Below the pieces are notes generated by a model. That model saw nothing but the letters and a program-made list of their open reading frames with translations. It did not search any database and had not been told where the DNA came from. From Lentilactobacillus sunkii DSM 19904 (GTDB taxonomy: Bacteria; Bacillota; Bacilli; Lactobacillales; Lactobacillaceae): a DNA stretch of 64,000 nucleotides. Where the stretch lies: NCBI RefSeq assembly GCF_001435575.1, contig NZ_AZEA01000001.1, positions 341,055 to 405,054 on the forward strand, in the 5' to 3' direction. Positions 36,139 to 45,467 of the stretch are shown here, in pieces; positions within the stretch are counted from its first letter, which is position 1; every line of letters begins with the position of its first letter. Position numbers and translations under genes: made by a program.

Positions 36139-36503
36139 TTTGGGTCTGCTGATTCCTCAGTTTGTTGTTTAGTAACAGTCTCCCAATCTTCATCGCTCAT
36201 ACCTTGAAACCGGAATAATACATAGGCCATGAAATTTTGAAAATCCGTAAAATCCAAAGTGGATTTAATCTTTTCAACTTCTTTGTCGGATAGCTTAAAA
36301 ATATCAATCATAAATTGCACTAATCCTTGAACCATTTTCTTTTGCGTTTCTAAAACTACTAGTGGATCATCATTAGTAAAGTCAATTGAATCTGATTTCA
36401 ACAATTGAATTTGTAAATTTTGTGCTTTCTCAACGACTCCTACAGTAGTCTTAACCTCAGCTGACTTTTTACGTAAACCTAATCGAGTAATATTAATTTT
36501 CAT
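36126..36503 (-). CDS. Tail assembly chaperone (gpG-like)
   Basis: A 125-residue protein by position and character the G component of the tail chaperone that keeps the tape measure soluble during tail assembly. It is helical, with FMIDIFKLSDKEVEKIKSTL and DFQNFMAYVLFRFQGMSDED. The ATG at 36503 has AAAGGAG 8 nt upstream, better than the in-frame TTG at 36509. It contains the CCCAAAA slippery site close to its end, and most translation should stop at 36126. Confidence 0.82.
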   Translation of the reverse strand: MKINITRLGLRKKSAEVKTTVGVVEKAQNLQIQLLKSDSIDFTNDDPLVVLETQKKMVQGLVQFMIDIFKLSDKEVEKIKSTLDFTDFQNFMAYVLFRFQGMSDEDWETVTKQQTEESADPKESN

Positions 36504-36561
36504 GATCAAAACTCCTTTATTTTATTTAGTTATGTATACGGGGAACAATCCCCGCCTTAAT

Positions 36562-37185
36562 TTATTTTCCTGGCATTTTAACGCCGGTAGTAGCTGAATA
36601 ACCACCAAAGACTTCGGCCAACATTTTAGCTTTATCAAATCCAGTATCTTGAGACATCCAAATCTTGTACGGTTCTCCGTTGAAGATTGTATTGTCAGCT
36701 GGTGTTAATGCTTGGTAAGTTAACGCCGTATTGGCATCAGTTTCAGCATTATTATCCGTTGCATGAGAACTACCAGTTTCAATTAGTTGACCATTAGCAA
36801 AGCCTTCGTACATATCAATATTCGTGTATGAACGAAAATGTAACAACATTGCTACATGGGGCTTTGGCAATCGACGTGTCCAACCACCATTAGCCGCATC
36901 ATGAATATATCCTTTGAGTTTTTGCAACTCGTCAAAATCAATATCCAAGAATTCCAATGCGACCTCTGGTTGTGCCTGACCATTTGAAACTCGTTTTGCT
37001 TCATCATTAGCATAGGCGACAGTACCCGCGGCTTCCAAGCCAGAAACTGTGGCCGTCGTAGCGCCTTTAGCATCGCCATCCACTAAATAGATACCATTAG
37101 TTCCTACTCCTGCATCGCTAGTCAGTAATTTACCATTAGCATCAACCAAACCAAAGGTGACATCTTTAATACCATGTGTTGACAT
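36562..37185 (-). CDS. Major tail (tube) protein, phi13 type
   Basis: A 207-residue tail-tube protein. It starts MSTHGIKDVTFGLVDANGKL and contains EVALEFLDIDFDELQKLKGY, MLLHFRSYTNIDMYEGFANG and IWMSQDTGFDKAKMLAEVFG, features of phi13-type major tail proteins that polymerise into the non-contractile tube. It precedes the chaperone and tape-measure genes, the conserved siphophage order. It starts just before the DUF806 stop. Confidence 0.88.
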   Translation of the reverse strand: MSTHGIKDVTFGLVDANGKLLTSDAGVGTNGIYLVDGDAKGATTATVSGLEAAGTVAYANDEAKRVSNGQAQPEVALEFLDIDFDELQKLKGYIHDAANGGWTRRLPKPHVAMLLHFRSYTNIDMYEGFANGQLIETGSSHATDNNAETDANTALTYQALTPADNTIFNGEPYKIWMSQDTGFDKAKMLAEVFGGYSATTGVKMPGK

Positions 37186-37575
37186 TTAAAGTCCTTCTTT
37201 CTTTACTATAATTGTTTTAGTAACTGAAAAAGTTGCCGTAACTTGATCGGTGTCTGGATCCACAGTGTTAGGCTCATGTGAGCTAACCAGCCAATCCTGA
37301 TTATCCAAATTATTCATTAGGGCAACTTCTTCATTAAAAATATTTTCTTGTGTATCTTTTTTCCAAAATATTTGAACTTGAATATTAGCTTGCATATTAC
37401 TAAATTGATCGTTCCGATATCCGCCCAACGGTTCAGTAATGGAAGTAATCAAGACAATGGTCTGCTTTCCAGAAGTATCAGCTCCGGGAGGAATGTTCAT
37501 GGAATAAAGCTGGTCAATCCAACCATAGTGTAAAGATTGAATTAACTGATAAACAGTCATAACTGGTAATTCCAT
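37186..37575 (-). CDS. Tail completion/terminator protein (DUF806)
   Basis: A 129-residue DUF806-like protein (LPVMTVYQLIQSLHYGWIDQ, ITEPLGGYRNDQFSNMQANI), which caps the tail at the head-tail junction in related siphophages. The ORF could begin 21 bp upstream, but ATG at 37575 overlaps the preceding stop as TAATG, the usual coupling. Confidence 0.82.
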   Translation of the reverse strand: MELPVMTVYQLIQSLHYGWIDQLYSMNIPPGADTSGKQTIVLITSITEPLGGYRNDQFSNMQANIQVQIFWKKDTQENIFNEEVALMNNLDNQDWLVSSHEPNTVDPDTDQVTATFSVTKTIIVKKEGL

Positions 37576-37973
37576 TAGTGACCCAGCTCCTTCCACTTAA
37601 TATATTCAGATTTTAATATATCAGAACGAGTTTCCTCACGGGTCTTTTCCACAAAGTGATCACCGACAATGTAAACAGTGCCATCATTTAGCCAGCGAGC
37701 AATCACTGCTTTTTTCTTGACCCAGCCAACTGTCGCTGTCCCATCCACATCACCATCAACGTTTGTCATACTAACTAGCACACTATCAGCTAAATGTGGA
37801 TCCTTTTCTGAGGCAATTCGATTAGTGTAATGTAGCTGCTTAGTTTTATTAGCCAATTTCTTTTGTAAAACATCGGCACCGGCTTTAGTGATTATAGTTC
37901 TTTCCGCCCGGTTGGGTACCAATCGTTTTATTTTCGCTAAATAATCGTCTAATTGTTCGGCCATACTAACCAT
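37575..37973 (-). CDS. HK97 gp10-family head-tail protein
   Basis: A 132-residue basic protein of the HK97-gp10 family (SMAEQLDDYLAKIKRLVPNR, HYTNRIASEKDPHLADSVLV, VGWVKKKAVIARWLNDG), used in head-tail joining. Starts at 37994, 37973 and 37964 are possible. I chose 37973, the ATG following AGGG and overlapping the upstream stop region. Confidence 0.8.
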   Translation of the reverse strand: MVSMAEQLDDYLAKIKRLVPNRAERTIITKAGADVLQKKLANKTKQLHYTNRIASEKDPHLADSVLVSMTNVDGDVDGTATVGWVKKKAVIARWLNDGTVYIVGDHFVEKTREETRSDILKSEYIKWKELGH

Positions 37974-38328
37974 GTTTTTTACCAACCCTCTCATTAATCT
38001 GTAGAGTCAAAATGTCATAAGTCACAATTTTATTGCTATCATCTAAACTCAAATTAACGATTTGATATAGTTGGTCTTGATATTGAACTAGCAGACCTTT
38101 GTCAATTAACGGATTGTGTCGAATAACAATTTGAATAGTATCTTCAAAATCTGTTCCCAAAAGCGAAACGTTCTGTGTGTTAGTTCGCGTATAAGGCATG
38201 CACCATAACACGAACTGTGGTTTAAATTGCGTTCCTGATGCACCAGTATTAGGATTAATTGTTGGTAAAGCCGTTCCAAACTGGGCTTGCCGATTAAACT
38301 GCTCCGGACTAAATTTATTAAGTGCCAT
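37966..38328 (-). CDS. Head-tail adaptor (head closure) protein
   Basis: A 120-residue protein with the beta-rich pattern of gp16-type head closure proteins (QFNRQAQFGTALPTINPNTG, DTIQIVIRHNPLIDKGLLVQ, YQIVNLSLDDSNKIVTYDIL). The ATG at 38328 overlaps the upstream gene by 11 bp. An ORF start 9 bp earlier is possible. Confidence 0.75.
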   Translation of the reverse strand: MALNKFSPEQFNRQAQFGTALPTINPNTGASGTQFKPQFVLWCMPYTRTNTQNVSLLGTDFEDTIQIVIRHNPLIDKGLLVQYQDQLYQIVNLSLDDSNKIVTYDILTLQINERVGKKHG

Positions 38329-38608
38329 CCGGATCACTTCCTGAAACCATTCCTTGGAGTTGATCTAGCATCATCAACAAACCAGCTGACATCCCTTTAG
38401 ATAATTCCCGATCATAATATAATTGAGTTGCCAGTGTTTTTATTGCTAAGTCGTAAATTGATGAGGCCTGATATTGGGTTTCAGTTGAACTGACTGAATG
38501 ATTGACAATCTCGGTTGCTTCATTAATCAAATTGGTAACAGTCGTTAATTCAGTCGGACTTTGGTCAATATGCAACTCATCCATTAATTCTTTCGGATTA
38601 ACCGTCAC
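38318..38608 (-). CDS. Head-tail connector / DNA packaging protein
   Basis: A 96-residue helical protein of the gp6/gp15 connector type (VNPKELMDELHIDQSPTELT, SSIYDLAIKTLATQLYYDRE), which forms the ring under the portal. It is placed between capsid and head closure genes. The ATG at 38608 follows an AGGAGGGG-type site. Confidence 0.8.
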   Translation of the reverse strand: MTVNPKELMDELHIDQSPTELTTVTNLINEATEIVNHSVSSTETQYQASSIYDLAIKTLATQLYYDRELSKGMSAGLLMMLDQLQGMVSGSDPDGT

Positions 38609-38671
38609 ATGACACCCCTCCTAACAGCCGCCCATCACTGTATTGTTTATTTCATTGGCGACTTATTTCAA

Positions 38672-39901
38672 TTACTTGCCAGTTGAACTAGTCTTTGCAG
38701 CAGGAGTTAAATCTGCCAACCCAGTAAATGGTGCATAAATGACCGATTGGGTATCCCACAATTCGACATCGAAGCGGTCAATTGCCCGAATCTTAGTCAA
38801 GTCATTTTCGAAAGAACCGGCGCCAATGTTGGTGGCCAACAAAGACATCTGCTGAAGGTCGAATAGACGAACAGCTTCCGTCAAAGCACCAATGTAAAGT
38901 GGGAAACTGCTTTCATCATTGGGCAGAAAGGCATCGGCAATAACTGTAATTGTCTTACCAGCCAACATTTTTTGTGATGGATTAAGCGGGTTAGGCTGAA
39001 TGACGTATTGTCCGTTATTATCCTTGACTTTATCCAGAACAGCAAAGCCTGATTGGTTAGTAACAAATGCAGATTCATTCCAAATCAGTGGATCCAATTC
39101 CTTGTTGTAAATATCCTTAATGGCGTCAAAACTATTAACTGTGGTTTTTTGTGCGCTTGGTAACTTAGCCAACGCTTTTAAAATTTCACTGTTTCGAGTA
39201 ATAACATCTTTCTTAGCAATCCAGTTTTCCAAATATGCTAAGAGGTTGGCATCACTATCATTCATCAAAGTATTTGTAATGCTAGAAATACCAGCATAGC
39301 GATGAATTTTATAAGTTAATGGCTTAAAGGCTGCCGGATCATCGTTATTACCAATTTGCGCTGTTTCATCATCCAAATTAGCAAATGGAGTTACCGACTG
39401 ACGTGGTTCAATAACTCGTGAACCAGATGGTGCGCTAACTCCTTCCACAGTTACTAATGGCTCCAACGACGTAAAAGTTTGCTTTAAAGTATTGATGGTT
39501 GTTTGGACATCGTCTGGAATCGTCAAACCAACACCGTTTCCATTGACATCAAGTCCACTAGACATCAAATTCAAAAACTTTGGATCACCCTTTAAGGCTC
39601 CCTTGACAATATTAATAAACTTAGGCTTGTCTTTTGGCGTAACATCTTTTTGACCACCTGCAGCTGGTTTATCAGGCTTTACTAATTTAGCAGTTGCCAG
39701 GGCATCATCATATGCACCTTTAGCAAAATCTCGGGTCTTCTTTGCTTTATCAATTGAATCAGCAATTTTAGTTAGATTCTCATCTGAATATTTTTCAGGA
39801 GAATCGTTCAGTTCAACTGCCATTTGATTACGCTTTTCTTGAAGGTCCGTTACTTTTTGACCAGCTTCAAGCCAAGCATCGTGCAGCTTATTTAAATCCA
39901 T
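38672..39901 (-). CDS. HK97-fold major capsid protein
   Basis: A 409-residue capsid protein. The first 100 residues are charged and helical (DLQEKRNQMAVELNDSPEKY), the scaffold-like delta domain that is cut off by the protease encoded upstream. The rest is the HK97 fold with VEGVSAPSGSRVIEPRQSVT, KPLTYKIHRYAGISSITNTL and DRFDVELWDTQSVIYAPFTG. Order portal-protease-capsid is standard. Confidence 0.92.
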   Translation of the reverse strand: MDLNKLHDAWLEAGQKVTDLQEKRNQMAVELNDSPEKYSDENLTKIADSIDKAKKTRDFAKGAYDDALATAKLVKPDKPAAGGQKDVTPKDKPKFINIVKGALKGDPKFLNLMSSGLDVNGNGVGLTIPDDVQTTINTLKQTFTSLEPLVTVEGVSAPSGSRVIEPRQSVTPFANLDDETAQIGNNDDPAAFKPLTYKIHRYAGISSITNTLMNDSDANLLAYLENWIAKKDVITRNSEILKALAKLPSAQKTTVNSFDAIKDIYNKELDPLIWNESAFVTNQSGFAVLDKVKDNNGQYVIQPNPLNPSQKMLAGKTITVIADAFLPNDESSFPLYIGALTEAVRLFDLQQMSLLATNIGAGSFENDLTKIRAIDRFDVELWDTQSVIYAPFTGLADLTPAAKTSSTGK

Positions 39902-39904
39902 AAT

Positions 39905-40606
39905 TTAATTTCCTTCTTTCTTAAATAAAATAGCCAACTTATGTGATCGCAATTGGTCACTAGTTTGGCTATTAGTTTCTTTAGGCTTTTCTTTTACTTT
40001 GGTTAGCAATGATTTAATTTTACTAATTGCCTGATTACTCAACATAACCGGCGAGAGCATATTAGTAACTTTGGCTGGTTGATCATCAAACATCATTTCG
40101 TCTGCAAATCCCTGTTCAACGGCATCTTTGGCGTTGATATATGTTTCTTGTTTCATCATTTGCATAACTGCTTGTGGTTCCAGTCCTGTTCGTTGCACAT
40201 AAACATTTGCAATTGATTGATCAGTCGAGTTCAAGCCTTGTAAATCGCTGGATAAATCATCTGCATTCCCTTGAGATACAGTGGAAGCCCGATGAATCAT
40301 TAATTGAGCCGTTGGCGAAATTTTAATCGTATCACCAGCCATTGCAATGACACTGGCCGCACTCGCTGCTAGTCCGACAATATCAACTTCCACATTACCG
40401 GTATAATTCTTAAGTGCGGTATATATCTCAGAACCCGCAAACACATCGCCACCAGGTGAATTAATTTCGGCAACAATATTTTGACCATTTGCAGTGCTTA
40501 ACGCATCTTTAACTGCGGAAGGAGTAACTGTTGAATAGCCAAAGAATTCATATACTTCAGCATCATCATCACTAGATACAACACCTTTAATTGGTACTGT
40601 TGTCAT
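39905..40606 (-). CDS. ClpP-type head maturation protease
   Basis: A 233-residue ClpP/S14-family protease that trims the capsid protein during head maturation. It shows INSPGGDVFAGSEIYTALKN, the catalytic serine region GLAASAASVIAMAGD and the histidine region LMIHRAS. The ATG at 40606 lies 8 nt after GGAGG; two ATG/GTG starts just upstream are too close to it. It overlaps the portal gene. Confidence 0.92.
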   Translation of the reverse strand: MTTVPIKGVVSSDDDAEVYEFFGYSTVTPSAVKDALSTANGQNIVAEINSPGGDVFAGSEIYTALKNYTGNVEVDIVGLAASAASVIAMAGDTIKISPTAQLMIHRASTVSQGNADDLSSDLQGLNSTDQSIANVYVQRTGLEPQAVMQMMKQETYINAKDAVEQGFADEMMFDDQPAKVTNMLSPVMLSNQAISKIKSLLTKVKEKPKETNSQTSDQLRSHKLAILFKKEGN

Positions 40607-41735
40607 TATCATCACCTCCTTCCACTGCTGAAACTTTTAGATTAGGAAAAACGCCCGTTTGTTTCAGAATTGTTTGTGCTTGTTGTGGCGTTAATGCTGG
40701 TGACTGACCAGTACTTAATTTAGTAATATTACTAATTAATTGCTGATGATCAACATCAATAGCCGAATTAATATCCATTTTTATATCAATTCCCAATTTC
40801 AACGACAACTCCGATTCAATTGGCCGAATATATAGGCTCAAACTATTTTGATACAAAGAACGAATCATCTCAATTGATGATTGTTCGTCACCTTGACCAT
40901 TTAAATAACTATCTGGAACACAAAAAGCCTTGGCAATCTGGGTCTGACTAAACGTGGCATTATTTAATAATTTAGCTATATCCGGATTAATCTGTAAGGA
41001 ATCAAGCTGAGCAGATTGATCCAAAACAATTGGTCGACCAGCATTCGAACCAGAATTCTGATTCTCAAACGATTTTCTAATATTTTCTTTAGCTTCCGGT
41101 TCCAATTTGGCCGCCGGAACCGTAATCGTATAACTAGGCGCAATTGCATTCTTTAAACTGCTCAGTGACAATTGATTACTATAGTTCTGGATGTTAATTT
41201 CTTTAGCTAAACTGTTTAGCGGACTGCTACCCACTAGTTCAGTGGCAACTTGCCCAGAAACAAACAAGCGAAAATGTAAAATATCGGCAGCTAAATATGT
41301 CACCTGCCCTCGGTCATCACCGTAATTAACTGTGTAATAAAGAACATTTTGTTGATTATCTAAAGTAATGCTGACCTGGTAAAACGGGATTAAGGTCAAC
41401 CCTGCTGGACTTCCATTGCCATTTCGCTGAATTAGAACAAAGGCGTTGCCAGTTAACATCATTTGAGCACTAACTGCTTGCCAAAAATTATAAGCACTCA
41501 ATAATGTGCTGGGCTGATTTAGCATGTTGCTATATTGGTCTGTTTTAAATTCACAGCTGGCCACATCACCTGCAATTCGATTAATCACCGCATAAATATC
41601 ACTATTTTGCAGTGCTCCGTCTGCATCCACAGTGTTAGTGGATAACAATGTACCATTTAACATAAATGGTGAATACCCGGTGGTACTAATTGTTTGTGTT
41701 TGTTTTGACATAAAATTTTTAAAGGGGTTCAGCAT
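40587..41735 (-). CDS. Phage portal protein, HK97 family
   Basis: A 382-residue portal protein that forms the dodecameric DNA channel. Characteristic parts are NSDIYAVINRIAGDVASCEF, FWQAVSAQMMLTGNAFVLIQ, PAGLTLIPFYQVSI and ATFSQTQIAKAFCVPDSYLN. GGAGG precedes the ATG at 41735. It is followed by the overlapping protease gene. Confidence 0.93.
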   Translation of the reverse strand: MLNPFKNFMSKQTQTISTTGYSPFMLNGTLLSTNTVDADGALQNSDIYAVINRIAGDVASCEFKTDQYSNMLNQPSTLLSAYNFWQAVSAQMMLTGNAFVLIQRNGNGSPAGLTLIPFYQVSITLDNQQNVLYYTVNYGDDRGQVTYLAADILHFRLFVSGQVATELVGSSPLNSLAKEINIQNYSNQLSLSSLKNAIAPSYTITVPAAKLEPEAKENIRKSFENQNSGSNAGRPIVLDQSAQLDSLQINPDIAKLLNNATFSQTQIAKAFCVPDSYLNGQGDEQSSIEMIRSLYQNSLSLYIRPIESELSLKLGIDIKMDINSAIDVDHQQLISNITKLSTGQSPALTPQQAQTILKQTGVFPNLKVSAVEGGDDNDNSTN

Positions 41736-41748
41736 TCAACGCCTCCTT

Positions 41749-41913
41749 TCACGAAATGACATAGGCTAAAACGATTAAAGCAATCCCGGCCACTACCCAA
41801 CCTACAATAAAATTAATAAGGCTTGCGGCAACCACAAATGCAATTAACCCAAATAAAAATAATATAAAAGACAGGTTAGTGATTAAACCTGTCCATAGTT
41901 GTTTCAGATTCAA
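41749..41913 (-). CDS. DUF1056-like small membrane protein
   Basis: A 54-residue protein (start MNLKQLWTGLITNLSFILFL) with two hydrophobic segments. It sits between terminase and portal, exactly where DUF1056 proteins are found in lactobacillus and lactococcal phages. The start is a TTG at 41913, 8 nt after GGGAGG. Confidence 0.72.
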   Translation of the reverse strand: MNLKQLWTGLITNLSFILFLFGLIAFVVAASLINFIVGWVVAGIALIVLAYVIS

Positions 41914-41973
41914 CTAATCTGCCTCCCTAATAATTTATTCACTACATATATCACCCAACAAGTGTTGAAAATA

Positions 41974-43869
41974 TTAAAAGCTAAAATGATCACTGGTAAA
42001 GAATTCGTTGACCTCCTCATTACTCATTCCATTAAATGGATTCTTTTTATCTTCTTTAAGGCCATGATTAGGATTTTCAAAATAAAAAAGGGCTTGAGAC
42101 ATGGCATCGATAGTGGCATCGGCACAATCAATTTTCGAAGTCAACGCCGTTCGATCAATTTTAATACCATATGGATTAGCCACTGTTACAGCGTTAGCCA
42201 AGCAGGTCTGCAAAATCGGATCAGCCAGCATCTCAATATTTCCCGCAATAAACTGATTTCTCAAAAATACTGTGGGCGAGCTCAAACTAACCGTCCCTTG
42301 CTTTAAAGTAATAAAAGGCACTTCTGGCATATTATTATCCAACCAATCAGTAATCGCACTAGCCTGATAAGGATCATAAATGAAGGCCTTGACTTTCAAA
42401 TGATGATCGTTAACAAAATCCAGGAACCAGCGCCCAACAAAATCTTCATCAATTAAGCCATAAGAATTTTGCGAAATATCACAAAAGCCTAACTTTTCTG
42501 CGTTTGAGTAATTAATTCCATCTTGTTTTTCTTTCACAATAATGGAATTATCTGCTCGGGCTAACGGAACAAATGAATGCTGCAAGATGAAATATTTCTT
42601 TTGTTCGCCATTCAAATGTGGGAAAACAAAACTATAAGCCGTATCATCTGAAGCATGTGATAAATCAAAACCCACATAGCAATCTTGATTATCAATTTCG
42701 AAATCAGAAACAACTGACTTTTGTATATCCTCTAATTTCAAATATTTATCTTTAGCAGTCTGCAACCACATATTGAGGTTACGGTTAATGAAATCATTTA
42801 ATGTGCCGTCTTCTAGCTTAGAATCACGTTCACTAATTAACCCTTTCAGTAGGGTATCATGCTTAGCCGGTAAATCTAGTAATGGATTACTTTTCACCCA
42901 TGTTTCGGGGTTCTCAACTTCATCTTGATCATCCTGCTGCCAAATTAATGCCAACGTTGAATCTTCCGTTCGGTTAGAATCTTTTTCCATCACCTTAGTG
43001 AGTCGTCTAACATCACTATACATCGGGACTTTAGGGTTACTGTATGCCGTACTGATAAAAAATGTTTGCCGGTTACTAGTTTGAACTTGTCCAGAAGTTA
43101 CTTTAGAAATCACATCTGAATTAAAGTTTTCATCCCCGTATTCATCCACAGTGGCAAAAAGGAAATGAAAGGCATCTAATTGTGCACTACCAGCTGTCAT
43201 TCGTAATATCTGGTTTTGAGTTTTCGTGGATTTCAAAACATCATCATTAATCGCAATATTCTGATCCTTGATTAATTTACGAAATCCAGGCATTTCTTGT
43301 AAGCTGTTAAAAGTCTGTTTAATGTAACGCCAAGACTTCTTAGACTGCTTATCAACTGGTGCCAAGTAACACAAATCAGCGTTAAACTGGTCACTAGCCT
43401 CGACCAAGTAAGCGTAAAGTATCAAGATATTCAATAAATATGACTTACCATTAGTCCGAGCCACTGAAACCATACATCGCTCAAATCGCTTTTGCTTGTC
43501 TTCCTTTGTTCGCCATCCCTGAGAAAGGCACAAGATTGCTTGTTGCCAAATCATCAGTGGTATTGGCTTGTTTTGAGAAACATCAGGGCACATGCGTGCG
43601 AAGTTACAGATATTTCGGCATTTATCCAAATCATAGTAATACGGAAAATTACCTTCCGTGGATCGCTTTAAATCATTCAAATGTCTAAACGCTGCTAGTT
43701 TAATTGTTTTGCAGGCTAACTGTTGACCAGTTAATACCCGGTAGCAATAAACAGTGGCCGGATCACGGTATTTGCTTTTGATTTCATCAAAGTAGCCTTT
43801 CCCATCAAGCTGCTGAAATATTTTATCCAAGTTAGTATTTCTTTGAGTAAAATCAAATTCCTGTACCAC
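41974..43869 (-). CDS. Terminase large subunit
   Basis: A 631-residue packaging motor. The N-terminal ATPase has the loop SVARTNGKSYLL at about 135-146 and the Walker B-like FATVDEYGD near 238. The C-terminal nuclease half contains YVGFDLSHASDDTAYSFVFP and the acidic SKIDCADATIDAM. It matches Terminase_1-type enzymes of cos siphophages. Its ATG overlaps the small-subunit stop by 1 bp. Confidence 0.93.
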   Translation of the reverse strand: MVQEFDFTQRNTNLDKIFQQLDGKGYFDEIKSKYRDPATVYCYRVLTGQQLACKTIKLAAFRHLNDLKRSTEGNFPYYYDLDKCRNICNFARMCPDVSQNKPIPLMIWQQAILCLSQGWRTKEDKQKRFERCMVSVARTNGKSYLLNILILYAYLVEASDQFNADLCYLAPVDKQSKKSWRYIKQTFNSLQEMPGFRKLIKDQNIAINDDVLKSTKTQNQILRMTAGSAQLDAFHFLFATVDEYGDENFNSDVISKVTSGQVQTSNRQTFFISTAYSNPKVPMYSDVRRLTKVMEKDSNRTEDSTLALIWQQDDQDEVENPETWVKSNPLLDLPAKHDTLLKGLISERDSKLEDGTLNDFINRNLNMWLQTAKDKYLKLEDIQKSVVSDFEIDNQDCYVGFDLSHASDDTAYSFVFPHLNGEQKKYFILQHSFVPLARADNSIIVKEKQDGINYSNAEKLGFCDISQNSYGLIDEDFVGRWFLDFVNDHHLKVKAFIYDPYQASAITDWLDNNMPEVPFITLKQGTVSLSSPTVFLRNQFIAGNIEMLADPILQTCLANAVTVANPYGIKIDRTALTSKIDCADATIDAMSQALFYFENPNHGLKEDKKNPFNGMSNEEVNEFFTSDHFSF

Positions 43870-44387
43870 TAAAACTCACTTCCCCCATTTAACATCTCTT
43901 TAATATTGGGTTCCTCATCGTTGTCATCTGAGAGTTGCAGTAATGAGGCTCGTGCAGATGGTGTTAAGCCTAATTCGTGTGCTAAGCTGTTTAATTTTGC
44001 CGTAGCAGAATCAATAATTTGTGATGCCGGATTACGTTTCCAGCCTGCGTTGTCTTCATATGTTTCTCCAGTTCGTTGATTGACCACAGTCTTAGAAACC
44101 TTGGTGACAACACCATCTGTTTTAATTGAGTCATAGCCTTTCCGCAATAATTGATAGTTAATACAAAACGCTTCAATTGTTCCCTTGTCGGCCTGTTTAA
44201 CATATCCTGATGCTTGCAAAATTGGTACAAGTTTCGTCCACATTGCTCGCGCATAACTTGACAGATATTTTGGACAACTCTTTTGAATCAAATCCATTCC
44301 AGAAGTTTCCGTTATTAGTTTTTGAGTTCTAACTCGCTGATCCTTGCGAGCATGCTTGTCTGTAGTTAGTTTCATTTGTTTTGGCAT
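43869..44387 (-). CDS. Terminase small subunit, P27 family
   Basis: A 172-residue protein of the P27 small terminase family (CPKYLSSYARAMWTKLVPIL, DKGTIEAFCINYQLLRKGYD, NPASQIIDSATAKLNSLAHE). It recognises the packaging site, which in this family often lies just upstream of its gene, here the gap 44388-45011. Confidence 0.9.
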   Translation of the reverse strand: MPKQMKLTTDKHARKDQRVRTQKLITETSGMDLIQKSCPKYLSSYARAMWTKLVPILQASGYVKQADKGTIEAFCINYQLLRKGYDSIKTDGVVTKVSKTVVNQRTGETYEDNAGWKRNPASQIIDSATAKLNSLAHELGLTPSARASLLQLSDDNDEEPNIKEMLNGGSEF

Positions 44388-44412
44388 TTTTTAGTTCACC
44401 TCCAAGCAATAA

Positions 44413-44438
44413 AAAAGAGCCCCCAATAGGGACTCTTT
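44413..44438 (-). terminator. Terminator upstream of the terminase genes
   Basis: Stem AAAGAGTCCC/GGGGGCTCTTT with a short loop and T's on the minus strand, 25 bp before terS. It would stop transcription arriving from the HNH gene. An additional GATTCAT/ATGAATC hairpin lies at about 44444-44466. Confidence 0.7.
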
Positions 44439-44655
44439 CAATCTGATTCATTTAGACTAATGAATCACAAAAAAATCATTAAACACACTGTTCGAACGTA
44501 TACACCCTACAATCGTGAAAAAACGTCTAATTATATTAACTTTTAGGAGGAAAATATATATAGTCATTATAGTAGGGTTATTCATATAAGCAATTTGTGA
44601 AATTGCGTGCACCCAGTTATAGTAAGCCCATAAAAAAGTTTTGAATTTACAACTT

Positions 44656-44712
44656 TTAACGTGCGCTACTCCTGGGCGTGCGCTCCCCTAGGCTTTCACC
44701 ACCCCGGGGGTG
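44656..44712. other. Candidate cos/packaging site within the 44388-45011 gap
   Basis: The 624-bp gap between HNH and terS has no gene. Within AT-rich sequence lies a sharply GC-rich block with two CGTGCGCT boxes (44660-44667 and 44677-44684, 17 bp apart) and a near-palindromic CACCCCGGGGGTG at about 44700-44712. Cohesive ends of cos phages with HNH-terS-terL order lie in this position. Confidence 0.5.
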
Positions 44713-45011
44713 TTTAAACATTCACCTAAATTGAATATTTTTTGTAAGGTTCAAACAGTAAGCTTTAAACAATTTTTTCTTTATATCTATATCACCTAAA
44801 GGAGGTTGAAAAAATTGTTTTTAATAAGTAAAACTCATCAGAAATATTTATTCCGATTACCTACATGATACCACCTGAAAAACACTTTGTCGTTTCACAA
44901 AGACATCTTTTTTTAATTTTGTTGATGAAGATCCCCACCATCCAAGAAACGGTACCCACCCCTGAAATTATTACCATCCAAGCTGGCAGGAGTTTCCTAC
45001 ATCAGGGATGT

Positions 45012-45467
45012 TTATTTCGTGCGTTCAGATAATACTTTAATCCACCAACGTTTGCTGCAGTGTTTGAGTTGGTTTTGATTGAGTGATTGTTCAATCTTGG
45101 TTTTCGTATTATGCGTAGTCGGTGACAAGCACCATAAGTTATCCACGTCTAACCATTTATCAACTGGTAAGACACGTCTAGGCACAATGTGGTCAACAAT
45201 AATCTTATCGTTTGAGACTGGCAAGCCAGTGACTGCATCTAAATAATAATCTCGTGCAGCAACAAATTGCCGAATCTTTTTCCATTCCTTTGAGTGATAA
45301 AACTGATTCGCTGTTTGATCACGATAGTACATATTGTACTCTCGGTTTCGTGCAGAACTGACTGCATGGTTGGGCTTCTGGTGCTGTGTAACGTGCTCAC
45401 TGCAATACCTTTGCCCCATTGGTATCAATGCTTGACAGCCAACCTCATGACAGATATGTAGCTTCAT
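45012..45467 (-). CDS. HNH endonuclease (packaging-associated)
   Basis: A 151-residue HNH nuclease. N-terminal cysteines (CHEVGCQALIPMGQRYCSEH) form a zinc site. The HNH core is IIVDHIVPRRVLPVDKWLD, then NLWCLSPTTHNTKT. Such proteins next to terminase help cos cleavage. It overlaps the preceding gene by 23 bp. Confidence 0.88.
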   Translation of the reverse strand: MKLHICHEVGCQALIPMGQRYCSEHVTQHQKPNHAVSSARNREYNMYYRDQTANQFYHSKEWKKIRQFVAARDYYLDAVTGLPVSNDKIIVDHIVPRRVLPVDKWLDVDNLWCLSPTTHNTKTKIEQSLNQNQLKHCSKRWWIKVLSERTK

